NCBI RefSeq assembly: GCF_000350225.1
Contig: NW_005179315.1
Coordinates: 3,524-67,523 of the forward strand
Source of the DNA: Chondrus crispus
Taxonomy: Eukaryota > Rhodophyta > Florideophyceae > Gigartinales > Gigartinaceae
Direction of reading: 5' to 3'
DNA: 64,000 nt
Shown: positions 20,752 to 33,000 of the stretch, piece by piece
Numbering within the stretch: the first letter of the stretch is position 1
Layout: the number at the start of each line of letters is the position of its first letter
The notes under the pieces: generated by a model
What the model saw: the letters and a program-made list of their open reading frames with translations, nothing else
Told to the model about the DNA's origin: nothing
Database searches by the model: none
Translations under genes and position numbers: made by a program

Positions 20752-22812
20752 ATGAATCGCTCAGCGACCATCCATGGTCAGGAATGGAATGATCACGAAG
20801 GGGGAGAAGATTTCGCCAAGAACGCTAGCCGGGCGCCATCGAAAGGTCCCGAGGCACCGGTCGGGACCCCAGTGGGAGAGTCCGGCGTGGTCACGGATAA
20901 CATACATGATTTCGGCTCTCCCGACCCGAAAGGGTCCAGCAGTGCTGAGCGAGTAGCCATTGCGTGGTCACCCGAGTCTGGCTTCAGGGAAATATCGAAA
21001 GGTAACAATGCACAAGGGTCCAAACGTCGGCGCGTTATGGAACGGATGTCACAACCCGCCAGAAGAGCACGTACTACAAAGCCTAATGCACAACGTCGTC
21101 AACTGGTTAATCGCGTCCTTCAATTCGAAGAGCAGCCGCATGGAAAGCCATTGAGCCTACCTGAGGCAGATTTTCAAGGGAGTGAGAGAAGGACTGGCGA
21201 GCAAACCAAATCGCGCACGTTTGCGCGCGATCCCGAGGCGATCGACAAAGTTCCTGTCAGTGATGTACCGGCTCCGGTACAAGTTGAGGCCAGGCGTGCG
21301 TCAGAAACAGCTCTTATTGATGCGGCGTATTCCCTGCAATCCCTTAGAAGACGTGCGCCAGCTCTCTCCGATTTCTCTGGACAGCCAGTTGAAATATCTG
21401 GGTTGGATGTTGATGGCGACGAGGTCTACATTCCTTACATTTCGGACAATGAAGAGGACGAAGAAGTTAATGACCTCATGAATCGCCTTCGCCCTCCTGA
21501 TCGTCTGGGGGACTACGTTCAGAAGGAAATCCGGATTTGTGTCGACCAACTAGCACTCCCAGCATTCAGTACTCGCAGTATTCGTAACTCTCATGTCGAG
21601 GATCTTTACGAGGAGATGACACGAGGCGATTTCGTCCCTGGATCCCTCGGAAAAGTTTCCGTGGCTACGCACCAAACACTCAAGGGAGAACAGATGTTTG
21701 CCAAGCTTGAGTTTGGACCTGGGAACAAGAATAATGAGCTTCCTTTGTACAAAATGGACGGGGAAGGACACCAGAGACTCGTGGAGCTCATTATAATCGA
21801 CGGGCTGCATCGAACATCTGCAATGTACAAGTTTCAACGTCTATTGGCAAGAGAACGAAGGCTTCTGTCAAGCAAAAGCAGACTGTATGTAACAGTTGTC
21901 CTCTGGGAGACAATTGACGATTTTCAGATGACTGAGGAGGAGATGATAGCTATTTGGAATGAACTGAATCAGAGAGGGGAGAGAAGAGCACCGGCTACAT
22001 TTGATGACCTAGTGTACTCCTCCGTTTCAAGCATTACATCCCTTGTCGAACGGCTGAGGACTAGGAAACTCTCTCTGAATTCTCGAGCAGTGTTCAAGTC
22101 CTTCATGTTTTTTCGGCCCATTCCGGACAAAAAGGAGTTCACTCAAAGACGATTTGCCCGTATTGCATTGACTTTCTACAGACACCCAGAAGTGTATGAA
22201 ACATTCAGGAATCTTTGGAACCGGAACCCTGTAATGAGGATGACACATGTTGAGGATACGTCATTCCATCGCCTCGAAGCTGGTACGCAGATTCTTGCTT
22301 TAGAATGTGTCATGGGATTACTGTTGTATGTAAGAAACAAAGGTGCGAAGGGTTCATTCAGAAATGGAGGACGGACATTCTTTGAAGAGGTTCAGAAGCT
22401 GGAAAGTATCACACGAGATACGGGTGAGCGATACAATATGGCACTGGAGAAGATCATGAACTTGCCAAGTTCTCCCGGTAGTACTGTCCGTGATATGCTT
22501 GTCAACACAATGGCCAAAATTCAGGTCCACGGATCATCCAATGCATCTGTAGCCAAAAGACAAAACGAGTGTTCTGCTCGCCGAAAAAAGTTCGCCAGGC
22601 AGGTAGTCAGGGCTGCTGACGCAAGTCAAAGAGATTCGGAACACGAAGGCCAAGATGATTCCTTTACATCCCAACATATCGTGACACAACGCAAGTCTTC
22701 GAGGACAAAACAAGCAAAAACATCGAATGAGCTGATTTTTTTTGATGCAAAATTATACAAAACAACAGAAGGCATACTGTCGGAAGCCTCAGAAGAAGAG
22801 TACGTCTGTTAA
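20752..22812 (+). CDS. ParB/sulfiredoxin-like domain protein of the central transposon
   Basis: Intact 686-codon frame from ATG 20752 (MNRSATIHGQEW); the frame is also open upstream but without ATG. The N-terminal ~230 residues are low complexity with an acidic patch (SDNEEDEEVND). The middle (residues ~270-380) contains VEDLYEEMTRGDF, then LIIIDGLHRTSAMYKFQ, resembling the DG-x-HR-x-A box of ParB/Srx nuclease-like domains. A helical region follows, and a basic tail (RRKKFARQVVRA, QRKSSRTKQAKT). In phages and plasmids ParB-like domains often accompany or fuse to N4/N6 DNA methyltransferases; here a methyltransferase gene is divergently adjacent. The next frame begins 1 bp after its stop. Confidence 0.45.
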   Translation: MNRSATIHGQEWNDHEGGEDFAKNASRAPSKGPEAPVGTPVGESGVVTDNIHDFGSPDPKGSSSAERVAIAWSPESGFREISKGNNAQGSKRRRVMERMSQPARRARTTKPNAQRRQLVNRVLQFEEQPHGKPLSLPEADFQGSERRTGEQTKSRTFARDPEAIDKVPVSDVPAPVQVEARRASETALIDAAYSLQSLRRRAPALSDFSGQPVEISGLDVDGDEVYIPYISDNEEDEEVNDLMNRLRPPDRLGDYVQKEIRICVDQLALPAFSTRSIRNSHVEDLYEEMTRGDFVPGSLGKVSVATHQTLKGEQMFAKLEFGPGNKNNELPLYKMDGEGHQRLVELIIIDGLHRTSAMYKFQRLLARERRLLSSKSRLYVTVVLWETIDDFQMTEEEMIAIWNELNQRGERRAPATFDDLVYSSVSSITSLVERLRTRKLSLNSRAVFKSFMFFRPIPDKKEFTQRRFARIALTFYRHPEVYETFRNLWNRNPVMRMTHVEDTSFHRLEAGTQILALECVMGLLLYVRNKGAKGSFRNGGRTFFEEVQKLESITRDTGERYNMALEKIMNLPSSPGSTVRDMLVNTMAKIQVHGSSNASVAKRQNECSARRKKFARQVVRAADASQRDSEHEGQDDSFTSQHIVTQRKSSRTKQAKTSNELIFFDAKLYKTTEGILSEASEEEYVC

Positions 22813-22813
22813 A

Positions 22814-24242
22814 ATGCCCGTCCCTTGCAGGTATAGCGACTTCGACATAGATGCTTCATATATTCCGAGGAAAGATCCACATAAGGATCCCAAACCGGTT
22901 GAGGAGGGGCTACAGGGGTCTGAAGAGAACATTCCTTCCGCGAGAGAGGAAGGGGAACGTCCCTCTGTTCAAGAACGCCGCCCATTTGACGATCACGTCC
23001 CCGCGTTCCCGGAGCACTTGCGACTTACTCAGCCTAGAACTGGATATGACAAATAATGGTTCCAGTTGCACAGTTTGGGTCTACATGGTTTGCTATCTAC
23101 GTTACCTCTCGACTGGCCTGAACCTAAGAATCCAATTATTGAGTGTACCTCACCGGTCCTTCAGATTCTTGGAGTTCCGGGGGACCATCGGGCTGTACAA
23201 CTACTTCGTCCTGAAGACCTTCAACGCATTCACCACTGTCTGTGGGGACACGCCAATATACAGGTGCAGAGAGGAATGCGCCCTTTCTCTCTCTCACACA
23301 TGACCGAAGAGACTCACAGGAGATACGAGAGCCTTCTTCACGCGAACAAAACATCAGATGTTCATCCAGCAGAGAGCAGTGCCGAAAAGGACGAATTTGA
23401 AGAAATGCAATGGAAAGAAGCATCATCAAGAGCTCACGGATGGGGCTTCTTTGCATGGAAAGCTCAGGAACTTCGCGAAAACGGTTACTGCATTCTTCGA
23501 GATTTCATGGTCGTAGGATGTGATGACCCACCGAAGCCGGGTGACGCTCTATCAGCTGCACCGACTAACAATCCGTGGGAAATCGTTCTGACGTACTTTA
23601 GTGCTTTGTTTCCTTTCGAGAAAGGCTTCATCAAGGGCCGGAGAACAGAGACTTGGGGCAGAATTCATAACAGGAACAGCGCCGGTAACGACGCCGCTGA
23701 TGGCGAACTTCGTTTCATCACTAAACGAAAGGCTCTGTTTGAGGAACTGGAAGCCTGTTGTGCAGAAGAAGCGGATGAAGCATATGAAGTGATGAAGTGC
23801 AAAGCGGAGGCTGAGGTTACTGTGGCTATGGCGCTGTTTCTCCTTCGGATGACGTCGAAGAGCATGAAGAAGCCCAATACGCACGAGTGCACCCCCAATG
23901 TCTATAGGGAGTATGATGATATGATTGCAGGTGTTTATTACGAAGGCAACATTACCTCAGTTGCAGATGAGGATGAGGGGTGTTCCATTCCGAGCAGCGG
24001 AAGTCGAATTATTCTGACGGGAAAAGGTTGCAAGAGGCAAGCTATTCATTCAGATTTTGCAGCTTATGAACCGAGAGAGGAATCCGAATGTGGTAATAGC
24101 AGCTTTTTACAATCTTCACAGGACGCCGCAGTCCGAGGCGAAGCTCTTCTCCGTCATCACGGATGTGGCGGTCTCGCTTTGGTTTGCACCCTTCGCCTTC
24201 TTCGCACTTGGTCGAATCTTACGTTGCGCGATGTTGAGGTGA
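22814..24242 (+). pseudogene. 2-oxoglutarate/Fe(II) dioxygenase-like protein, interrupted
   Basis: From ATG 22814 (MPVPCRYSDFDIDASY) in one frame past TAA at 23054 to about 24090, then a different frame gives the better continuation to 24242 (NVVIAAFYNLHRTPQSEAK). Residues with the pattern WKAQELRENGYCILRDF resemble the N-terminal strand of phytanoyl/AlkB/TET-type dioxygenases, and GKGCKRQAIHSDF supplies an HxD iron-binding pair. The distal His and the Arg that binds oxoglutarate were not found, so the copy may be C-terminally truncated or spliced. It begins 1 bp after the ParB-like gene. Substrate unknown; acting on modified DNA bases is speculation from context. Confidence 0.4.
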
Positions 24243-24564
24243 CGGTGAGAGCAGGACAGGACGTCGACAATGGATAGGTAGAAAGAACGACGGCAATGTT
24301 GCGAGCAGTGCATTTGTACCGGCTCATGGCTTGGACAGGGCCATTCTCGATCCCATATGTGAGGCACGTACTTTATCCACCCACACTCTCCATCCACAGA
24401 GAATTGGGGACGTGGGGACGTCTGGAGGTAGTCGTACGACTTTCTCGTACCTGCCAAATGTTTGCAAAAATAATTATTATTCATCCCCTGAATTTTGCAG
24501 TCCAAATTGGTACAATTTTCTACAAACTCACAAAATATACAAAACGAATTGCGTTGTATATACT

Positions 24565-24800
24565 AGTGTGAGCCTATGACTTCCCCGCCATATCTAGTTC
24601 TCTTGCCCACCCATATCCGTATTTGAACGCCCTTCCCTGGGCTTCACTCACATGTCTATTCTCTTGGGTATTGTTTTTACTTTAGTTTGTTTACGATAGA
24701 TAGTCTACATTACTCCCTACGGGCCGATATCCTGCGTGCAGGGGCTCCAACCGTAAGGAACATCTATCTTCATTGAACAGTTAGGGGAAACAGGAAGGTC
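24565..24800 (+). repeat. Dispersed repeat, partner of 59520-59720
   Basis: Shares GCCCTTCCCTGGGCTTC, CTCACATGTCTATTCTCT, CGATAGATAGTC and GGGCTCCAACCGTAA-like blocks with the reverse complement of 59520-59720. The alignment is interrupted by small indels. Identity of the element unknown. Confidence 0.6.
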
Positions 24801-25060
24801 TTTTTTAACGAGGTATAGTTTGGTACCTGTGCAGTCTCGCGTTTGTATCGAAAGTAGTTGATATCAGAAATCTGGCGGCCCGAGCGATTGTATCACATGA
24901 TCAAGGGACTCACCGTCGTGAATCAGTGCACCGCTACATTCAAGGAAGTCGTGTCATTTCTGGAACTTATCTTGTCCAGCCCTATAAAGCTTTCATTTCA
25001 CAGCATGTCATAGCAAACTCTGCGTCCGGCAATAGGATTTTGAGGAAGGTGCAACCAATA

Positions 25061-25082
25061 CTCATCCACTTAAGTGGATGAG
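25061..25082. repeat. 22-bp perfect palindrome
   Basis: CTCATCCACTTAAGTGGATGAG without spaces or mismatches. Arms do not extend beyond the stated ends. Confidence 0.85.
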
Positions 25083-25339
25083 CTATACCACCGTCAAGGT
25101 TTACGCAAACCCAACCCCAATTCCCCCTTAAGGAAAGCTCTGTTATAACAGGATATAGCTTACCAATAGTCTGCGGATGCAAGGAGTTCGAGCTCGAGAT
25201 GCGGAGCCACGGTTCGGAGCAATAGATCGCATGTGAGATAACATGTGGTGGTACTCCTGACTGATCGCAAAGGAAGTCGTCCTAAATTTACTCATTGTGT
25301 ACTGTGGTCTATACATCTATCTTAATTTTACCGTTAATG

Positions 25340-26665
25340 TCACGATACAATTACAACGTCTTCGTCATCGGACTGGTAGTTCTCGTCATCAGTCATATCC
25401 AGTTCATTCGATTCATCACCGATCGATTCATTATCTGCGAGGTTAGTCGTTTCATATGTCTTCCGCAGCATGTTTAGGACCTCAGAGTATATAATTTTTT
25501 TTCTAACGTCGTATCCAGGGGGCACTATTCTAATGCCAATGGCATCCCCAGCCAATTCATTGCCGGTAGACCCGGATCTCAACTTACGGTAAGTGAATTG
25601 CGAATCTCTTTAAAGGCGACTGCAATACAGAAAATGTATCTGAGTGCATCTTTGTGCATGAGAAAAAGTTCCTCTGCATGTGTCAGTTGATGATAGCTGA
25701 TCAAGAATTCGATCGCGATTGCGAAAAGGTGGCAGCTTGTTCTCACTCTTCTGAGCTCCCCTCTTGACTCTGAGATCATATCATTCTTATTGCGAAATAC
25801 GGTGACATCATATCTGCAGCGCAGAAGCAGCTCTGGGAATATCTGCATGACTTCTTGTACTGCTTGAATATTCTTCTTAACGCACAGGTGACGATCATTT
25901 TCTCTCTCCGGGAGACATGATAGAGGGATGTCCATTATTGACTTTATGAGTCCCTCTTTATCAGATATAGCCAGAGACAGGTTACAAGAAACGAACAAGA
26001 AACCCAAGTTCTTGAGGAAAGAGCTACGAGAATACTCCCGAGCTCGGGACAAGAAATCCGTTTGCATGGCCCAGAACTTTTTCAAAACCTCCATCAATGT
26101 TTCTTCTACAGACAAATGCTTCGATTTTGACCGTTTTCGAGTAGTTTGAGGAGAGACCTCGGCAGTTTGTTCGCATTCTTGTGACAAAGAAGATTCCTTA
26201 GGGTTGCGAACAATTAACCCGACATTCATGTCTTTCCAATCTTCGACATGTTTCCTAGTTATGAAACCCTTGGAGGCCCATGCTGGTCTATCCAAAAGTA
26301 ATGGCTCCTCACCGTCTCTATCCGCTGATTTCTCCTTGGTTTCAACCACGACACCATTTGGGTGAAGGCGTTCTGCGCTGGCTACCATTGAAGTGAGCAT
26401 TTGCACTCTCACAGCCATAAAGTCCTGCCCCAAACCTTTCTGTCTCGCTTGCTTACGAGAAGCTGCGTTAGGAGCAAACATCATTATTCGAATGACCTTC
26501 ATCGGGTCGATAGACCCTTGCGATATGTATGGTACCACTCTGCGCTTCTTTCTAGCAGGCCCAGTGAGGGTGTATTCGGACTGCCCTGCGATGCAGAAAA
26601 CGCATGATATCTTTGCATTGGTCCTCGAGAGACAGGTGATAGGTCTGCAGAGGGCGTGTTTGAAG
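25340..26665 (-). CDS. Unknown protein of the central transposon (two frames)
   Basis: A 319-codon open frame (25579-26538) extends upstream without ATG to about 26665 (ITCLSRTNAKISCVFC, with a CxxC pair), so an exon boundary or frameshift lies near 26600-26670. It has basic stretches (GPARKKRR, TTRKRSKSK) typical of nuclear localisation. A second frame, 25340-25582, ends in a strongly acidic tail (MTDDENYQSDDEDVV). The string CCGTAAGT where the first frame ends could be a splice donor. No domain recognised. Confidence 0.35.
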
Positions 26666-26669
26666 AATC

Positions 26670-27107
26670 TTAGTTGGTTTCAGGCACGGGAGTACACTGC
26701 TGGGGAACGCTCCCACCACGGGCTGTGCAGCTAGTACGAATCAGACGAATGAAGAATACGACGAAGTTTGCCACGGAGATTTTGCGCATAAAGTCGTGTC
26801 CGACGAATGCCTCCACGGTGATTGATTGCGCAGCAGCATCTGAGCTGCAGCTCTTAGACGTTACGAGGGGTGATGAGAAGAGAAGTGCGGTGGTCAGCTG
26901 GGACAAATTATCCAGCCTGTCGGAAACGCCCTTGAAGTTATTTTCCAAGGACTGCAGAGCCGTGGAAACTTCCTTGAGCATGGATGCTTGACTTGAAAGC
27001 AACTTCCACTCTGAATATGTAACTATTTCGAGCACTACTGCGATTCCTATGCTTCCTCGCTGCTGTGTTGGGACCTCGTCAGTGCTGACTGGTGGTGACA
27101 GCAGCAT
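26670..27107 (-). CDS. Small unknown protein with coiled coil
   Basis: ATG 27107, 145 codons. Residues ~40-75 (MLKEVSTALQSLENNFKGVS and onward) have heptad spacing. The C-terminus has a hydrophobic stretch (SVANFVVFFIRLI) that might insert in a membrane. It precedes the CxxC-containing frame at 26665 and may be its first exon, since the two are in different frames with only a short gap. Function unknown. Confidence 0.3.
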   Translation of the reverse strand: MLLSPPVSTDEVPTQQRGSIGIAVVLEIVTYSEWKLLSSQASMLKEVSTALQSLENNFKGVSDRLDNLSQLTTALLFSSPLVTSKSCSSDAAAQSITVEAFVGHDFMRKISVANFVVFFIRLIRTSCTARGGSVPQQCTPVPETN

Positions 27108-27889
27108 GGCAAGGAAGTTTGGGGGCTGTCACCGCGGTCAGACTCAAAAGAATAGGAATAGTTGTCATTGACGAGTTCCGTCTGCCGAAGTGCAGCTGTG
27201 TCACTGAAAGATTCTACATGCCCAGGGGAATATTGTATAGAGTAGTTACAATTAAAAACGAGAATCTGATATCCAAATACTCATATGAGGGTATGAGTAC
27301 CATGTTGTACAAAACATCACAGGTTTGCCTAAAAGAATGACATGAAGTAGTGGAAGTGGTAGCAAAACGGATGGTTATCGCAACAACTCCGATATTGGCA
27401 TGTTTGAAGTCAACGGCAAGACGTAACGGTCGCTATGCTGTATTGATAAATTTGAAACCAACGACTGTAATGCAGTAATACAATCAAGTGAAAAATCACG
27501 TTGTTTTATATCAGACTTACAGCTGAAGCCCCAGAGTATGACGCGTGTTGCCCTTGACAAGGATAGTCAGTATGGAAACTGGAGTCTACAGCAGTCAGGG
27601 GAGCTCTCTTTCTCAGTGGTATCACTGAGACCCACATCCGAACGTCTTCTATTGTACCGTTTCACTGTTGTGAATGCGCGAATGCACCCACAGCACTGCA
27701 CTGTAGATTCTTCGCGAGGGATGCTGCCAATGCTAACATTGATGTCGCAAAACTGCTCCTACACGTCTGTGCGATTAATAAATTACCTATGCGGTACCAC
27801 CTAAGGTGTAGTGAAAACATCGCCGACAAGTAATACTTTTCTGGCATACTCATTACTTCTTTACGGTAGCGCCATGCATGATTGAGTGA
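27108..27889. other. Intergenic stretch, central transposon
   Basis: No coding region I can support. Short open frames on both strands show no domain and no paralogue in the window. Confidence 0.4.
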
Positions 27890-29305
27890 TCACTTGATGA
27901 ACCTTCTCAGATTCTTAGTTCCACACAGACGCTCAATCTCTCTGCACATGTGTTTCCCCTGCACCAGAACGTACGGGAAGGCGGCATAGATATTTCCCAC
28001 GATGGAATTTCTTGTATCATCAGCAAAGAGAGATTTCGTACTTGACCTCATGGACGGCTTCCAGATGAGACTAAACATGTCGGAACACGGAAAGCACTCG
28101 TTCCTGTGCTTCTTTGGCGGACTTTCAGAATCCGGGCTGTGTGAACTCAGTATTTCTTCTAGGCGCTCTCTACTCATTTCATTTACCTGTAACGAGTGCG
28201 TGAACCTTTTCTGAGCTCCATCCCAGTTGTTCATCTCCCTGTATAAAACGGGAACAATTCCTTGTTCATTTGACCCACATGAAGAGGAAAAGATTCGACC
28301 GACCGTAATTAGGGATGGATTGTTATCGTTTTGAGAGCATCTTTCCAGGCGTCCGAATATCCGCATGCAGCTCGTCTGCCTTTTGCCTTTTCTCCCTGCT
28401 TTCTTCGTCTTTTTACGGATGATAACGAACTGAAGTTGTTTCATCGATACGTTACCGATGACAGAACAAAGCTTCTCGATTGAATCGAATGTGACCGAAA
28501 AGTCAGAACTACCTGGAGCTAGATCTTTCACCTCGTAGAACTCTGGCCTGAAGAACGCGCAAAGTCTTTTGTTACTCCTGATAGTCGCACAAATTGCGTC
28601 AAACTCCATTAGCGTACAGTCGGCACAACAACGAAGTACTCCCTGTTGTAATCTGGGTCCTGATTTCCGGGATGACGTACTGACTGTTTTACAAAACGGG
28701 TTGTTAATTGGCTTCATGAAAAGAGCAGCCACCTTCTCCTTGAGAAACATCAGTGGTCGCCTTGCAGAATCAGACACATGCATGTATATTGAAGGAATGC
28801 CTTTCAACAATATTTGATGTTAGGCTAGAGTTCTCTCTACCTTTTCAATCCTCAGTTCCAGGTAATCGAGACCTCTCTCGCTTTTGAAGACGACCAGACT
28901 TTCATTTTTGGAAGGTGCATAGGTCTTGTCTAAAACCTCATCTGCCACATCGATGTCCGTGTCATTGTCTTCAACATGACCATTTGGTTGGTGGTTTTGG
29001 TTTCCAAAGTCATCAGTTTCATGCAAGACCCAGGCAAATGTTTGCAGAGAGGACATATCCTTCAAACTTCCATTGTGAAGCACTTGAACCTTCTGCATTG
29101 AGTGAGGAAAGCCAAGCTGTGCCGGGTAAGTCAGCATACAGTGAAGTGACTCACGATGCGGTAGACCTTCCTTCCAAGTTTTGCAGATAAAAGCTGTGAA
29201 CCATTGCTGGTTTGGATTCCCTGACAATGCATCATATGTCTCCCAGCTCACTTTCACAATTGATCCATTTCGTAGACCATATGGAAATGCGTTTGTGTCA
29301 CTCAT
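27890..29305 (-). CDS. Unknown protein, possible chromatin-binding fold, one in-frame stop
   Basis: ATG 29305 (MSDTNAFPYGLRNGSIVKV). One frame to 27890 with a single TAA at 28820-28822, about 470 codons in total. The N-terminal ~110 residues (GSIVKVSWETY, QQWFTAFICKTWKEG, LHCMLTYPAQLGFP) have the alternating pattern of a small barrel such as Tudor or agenet, but this is only a resemblance. An acidic linker and a Lys-rich segment (RKKTKKAGRKGKRQ) follow. An intron around the stop (donor GTAGAG, branch-like CTAAC, acceptor GAAAG) is possible, but its 40-bp length would change frame. Confidence 0.35.
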
Positions 29306-30070
29306 TGCAAAACACGCTTGCTCCTGCTGACCCAGAAACCACGTGGATTCTCTCTGTCGTGAACTCTGTGTTCCACCAAACGTTCTTGGAGCAAAAGAAA
29401 GCTCTTATCCATTGCTCTGCACAAGTACCTGCCAGCAGGCTACCTAGATAATACGAAGAAGACTAAAGATATTTAAGCGTGTAATCACAGCTCGTAAAAA
29501 GAAGAGGCGGGCCAGAACATGGAGCCTGTTCGGACTCTAGGATGGCCCCGCTTTCGAAGGAGTTTTGACACAATTTCGTTGAAGCAAACGGAACTCATCG
29601 CGACTCGTAACGGACGGAAATGATCATGCCTGAAAATCTACAAATGACTTGGTGTAAAAATTCCAAGTTGATATCAATATGGCGGTAACATCAATGAAAT
29701 ATGGGCAAACGAGGTAGATCGGGATGTAAAAAACGTGGAACCCGCGCGGGTGTGGCGCCACCAAGCGAGGTCCATGTGTGCATATGCGTGTATGAGAATT
29801 TCCTTTCAAGTCAGGTTTTGTTAGGAGCAGAACATAAAAATACGATATTGGACCGGGTTCATTTTCGGCAAGTTGCGATTTTTGTATATTGCGTACTCGA
29901 CAAGGCTGACTATCCAGCAGCTTGCTTTATCGTGATCCCGTTCGCCAACCACTCTTCCTCTCTATTCGACTGTTATCCAGACCAGTCTGTCCTCGAGGGT
30001 GCTCTGGTGGTACAAAGCCGCGTCTAGAAACATAGAAGGATTCATTCCGTCGCTGCGAGTACGTCTCCGC
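29306..30070. other. Divergent intergenic region
   Basis: Between the starts of the minus-strand 27890-29305 gene and the plus-strand transposase. Probably contains both promoters. No recognisable element. Confidence 0.4.
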
Positions 30071-33000
30071 ATGAAAACGAGTGGGAAGAGAAGGCGCAGG
30101 CATCTGCCAAGTTCTGGACGCAGTGTTCGCCGGAAGAAGCAGCCATTCGCCACAGAGCTACTCGCTGCCCCTTTCAAAGAGCCAACAAGTAACGAAAACA
30201 ACTCTGAAGAAGATCTAAAACCTTCCCGTATCGAACGGACCCATGGCGTATTCTGTCCAAATGTAATTGGCGATTCTAGTGCTCCCAAGCAGCTGGAAAA
30301 TTCGAATGAATCGTTTATCCATGACGAAACAGCCCAAGTTCCAGAAGGAGAACCATTTGGGAACGTGATGGAGGGCAACGGAGTGGATAAGGACATATTA
30401 AGTGTCACGATTGAGGCTAAATTAGCCCAAGATCAATGTAGTGACTTGAACTTGCAGGAAGATGAGGAAGTCGACGGAAGCATGATTGATGTCATTGGGC
30501 CTGATTTGGACATTCTAGATCCACGGTTCGAATCGTCCCGATTGTGTGTAGACGGACAATCTTCCGAACAGATTCAAGAACTCCGCGACTACCTGCCTGA
30601 TAATCCGTTGCGCCGATTCAAGAAATTCTTCAGCTGGAGAGTTATGGGTGGGCTCGTCATGGCTTGTGGTACGACGGCCATAAAAGTAGAGCACTATGAA
30701 TCTGTAAGGCACTGGATTTCATGGAGCAAGGAGGACAAAGGAAAAAAGAGGGGCACGAGCAGTTACTCTCATTTGCAAAAGAACAGTTTTCCTTTCATGA
30801 GGAAATTCTCATTCCCGAAAACAATTACTTGTTCATTTGAGGTCAATGCTGCAAAGTCGGGGGCAGCGGCAGGTTCAAGAGATTATGAGGGGCGGCTTTT
30901 ACCTGCGAGAAAACAAGTAAAAGTCGTTCTACTGAGTGAGTGGATTCGTCGGGATCTGTCGTCTGGGAGGCGGTTCATGCAACTTTGTGCAAAAGGAGCC
31001 AAAGTTGAACCAAATCAATTCATCTTTGACAGTGTAGAGAACTGCCCAATAATCAGAAACCGCGAGGCTCATACCACCGCTTCCACTGTTTTCTTCGGTC
31101 GAAATCCAGTCGAGAATTCCGATCTCTGTCGATCAATTCCAGAAGGAACCGCAGTCGATTTCTCCATAACTTGTCGGAGCGATGATAATGGTGTTGATGA
31201 AGTCGACAGTGTATTCACAGAGTCCAGGCTATCGGAATCTGAAATCTCACAGTCGACAGAAGCTACCTTTGGGGCCTTGACATGTTTTCGTGGATGTGTA
31301 CAGAACATTCTGTTGCAGTCCGACAATAGCAGAACTGACACTGGATTCCTTCCTGGCGATGTTTTGGTTGATATTTCGATCGAAACGTCTCGAGAATGAT
31401 ACACTTTCACAATTGTTAATAGGATTCTTCTTTTCGGAGCAGACGAGTACAGATCCTGTATATTCATGATCTTTCGTGATGGAAAAAGAGTACTGGAGGC
31501 CACATGGAACTTTGTATATTCCCTATTTTCCACATCATCATCCGTGAATGAAAAGGGATATTCTCCAAGTCTCGGAAAACTCCAGAACGGTAGGGACTAC
31601 TCCGTGTACCGAGTTATCCTGTACTCAGACGACTTTCAGCCTTTTGCAGGCAAAAGAGGAAGTGCTGGAGGGTTCTATATGCTCCCTCTAAATCTGCCTC
31701 TGAGAAACCGAGCAGGCGCAGGCTCTGTCCGCGTTTTGAGCCTTACACCACCTGGGGTATCATCCAACAATGTACTTCGCGTCCTGATCCCGGACATTCT
31801 CAAGTGCACGACGGAAGGAATAGAGGTGAAAGATTTCTTTGGAAATGAAATCACCGCATTTCTAGATATTGTGGGATACATTGGGGACTATCCTGCAGCA
31901 ACACATACTCTAGACGTTTTAGGCCAGAACGCTAGAACTCCATGCCATCTGTGCACCTTCAGAAAGTATTCTGAGAAAGTAATTGGAGAGTCTGACTACG
32001 CATACACCACCAAGAATCACTCGCGAAACTCTGCATTCTGCAGAGACCACGATCCAATGGAATCTATAAGGGATGATCTTGTGAGTAAAGAGGACTTTCA
32101 ATATGTAGGATTGAAAAGCCGTTCACAAAGTTGTGTGACCGTCGATGCTGGAACTTCGATCGAAAGTCCAGATTATCTCGCACTCCACCATTTGTCTCGT
32201 GAACTCAGAAATGCAAGGGGGCGCGTTCCTCTAACCGAAAATGGAGAGAGAGTCGTGCCTGCCATCTTTGACCCTTACAGATCTGCTCTAGTGGCTCCGG
32301 ATCACCTTCTCGCTGGCCTTTCTCAAGATGTTCTGAATGCTGCGCTCTCTGTTTTTCAGAAGAAGCAGTGCCTTACCGCAGAGATATACATTCAAGAGGC
32401 ATTCAGGACGCATGGATTAGAGACGCAATCTCATATATTCAACGTTGATGCAATCAGAATTCATTCCATGTCTTTATCGAGTATGTCTAATGTCATCTTG
32501 GTTGCTCCCTTTGCTTTCAAAAGTGCATTATTTCTTGACCAGAGCGCGACGCAAAAAAGAAGTCTTCCTCGTCACGCAAAGAGTGAGGAACATGATGTTT
32601 CTAATTCTGATTCAGATAGTTCGTCTGAATTCGAAGAGGAAACCGAAGAGCCTTGCATACTAAAAACATTCGAACCTGTGCGCAGTTCTATTATCGAACT
32701 ACTTGCAAAGTTTCAGAAGCTCGTTGCCGCAACGTATTTCTACCCAATTTCTGCTGTGGATGGACAGAAGTCAATCCGAACGTTTAATGAGAGAGGTGGA
32801 CATAAACGGTTGAGTGATTTAGCTCAACAAGCTTCTGAATATGTAGCTAGTCTGAACGAGGTTTGCAAGCTAAGTCAAGAGGCCAGGAAACATCTGAACA
32901 AACCAAACGTGCATCGATTGGTTGAACTTTACAACCATACATTGCCATGCTTCGGACATATTCGTCACTTTCAGGAGCTCCTCTTCGAGGGAGCACACCA

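Larger units (their letters stand above)
24243..25339. other. Intergenic region with dispersed repeat
   Basis: No convincing gene. 24565-24800 is an inverted, diverged copy of 59520-59720. A 22-bp perfect palindrome lies at 25061-25082. CCTATAAAGC near 24980 is a TATA-like string of unknown meaning. Confidence 0.5.

Noticed and set aside
30525..30540. GGTTCGAATC as a tRNA B box
   Set aside because: It lies within the transposase frame and no A box or fold accompanies it.
19125..31399. Selenocysteine or programmed readthrough at the in-frame TGA codons
   Set aside because: TAA and TAG stops occur in the same way in neighbouring genes, and no selenocysteine-type structure or conserved context was visible; decay is simpler.
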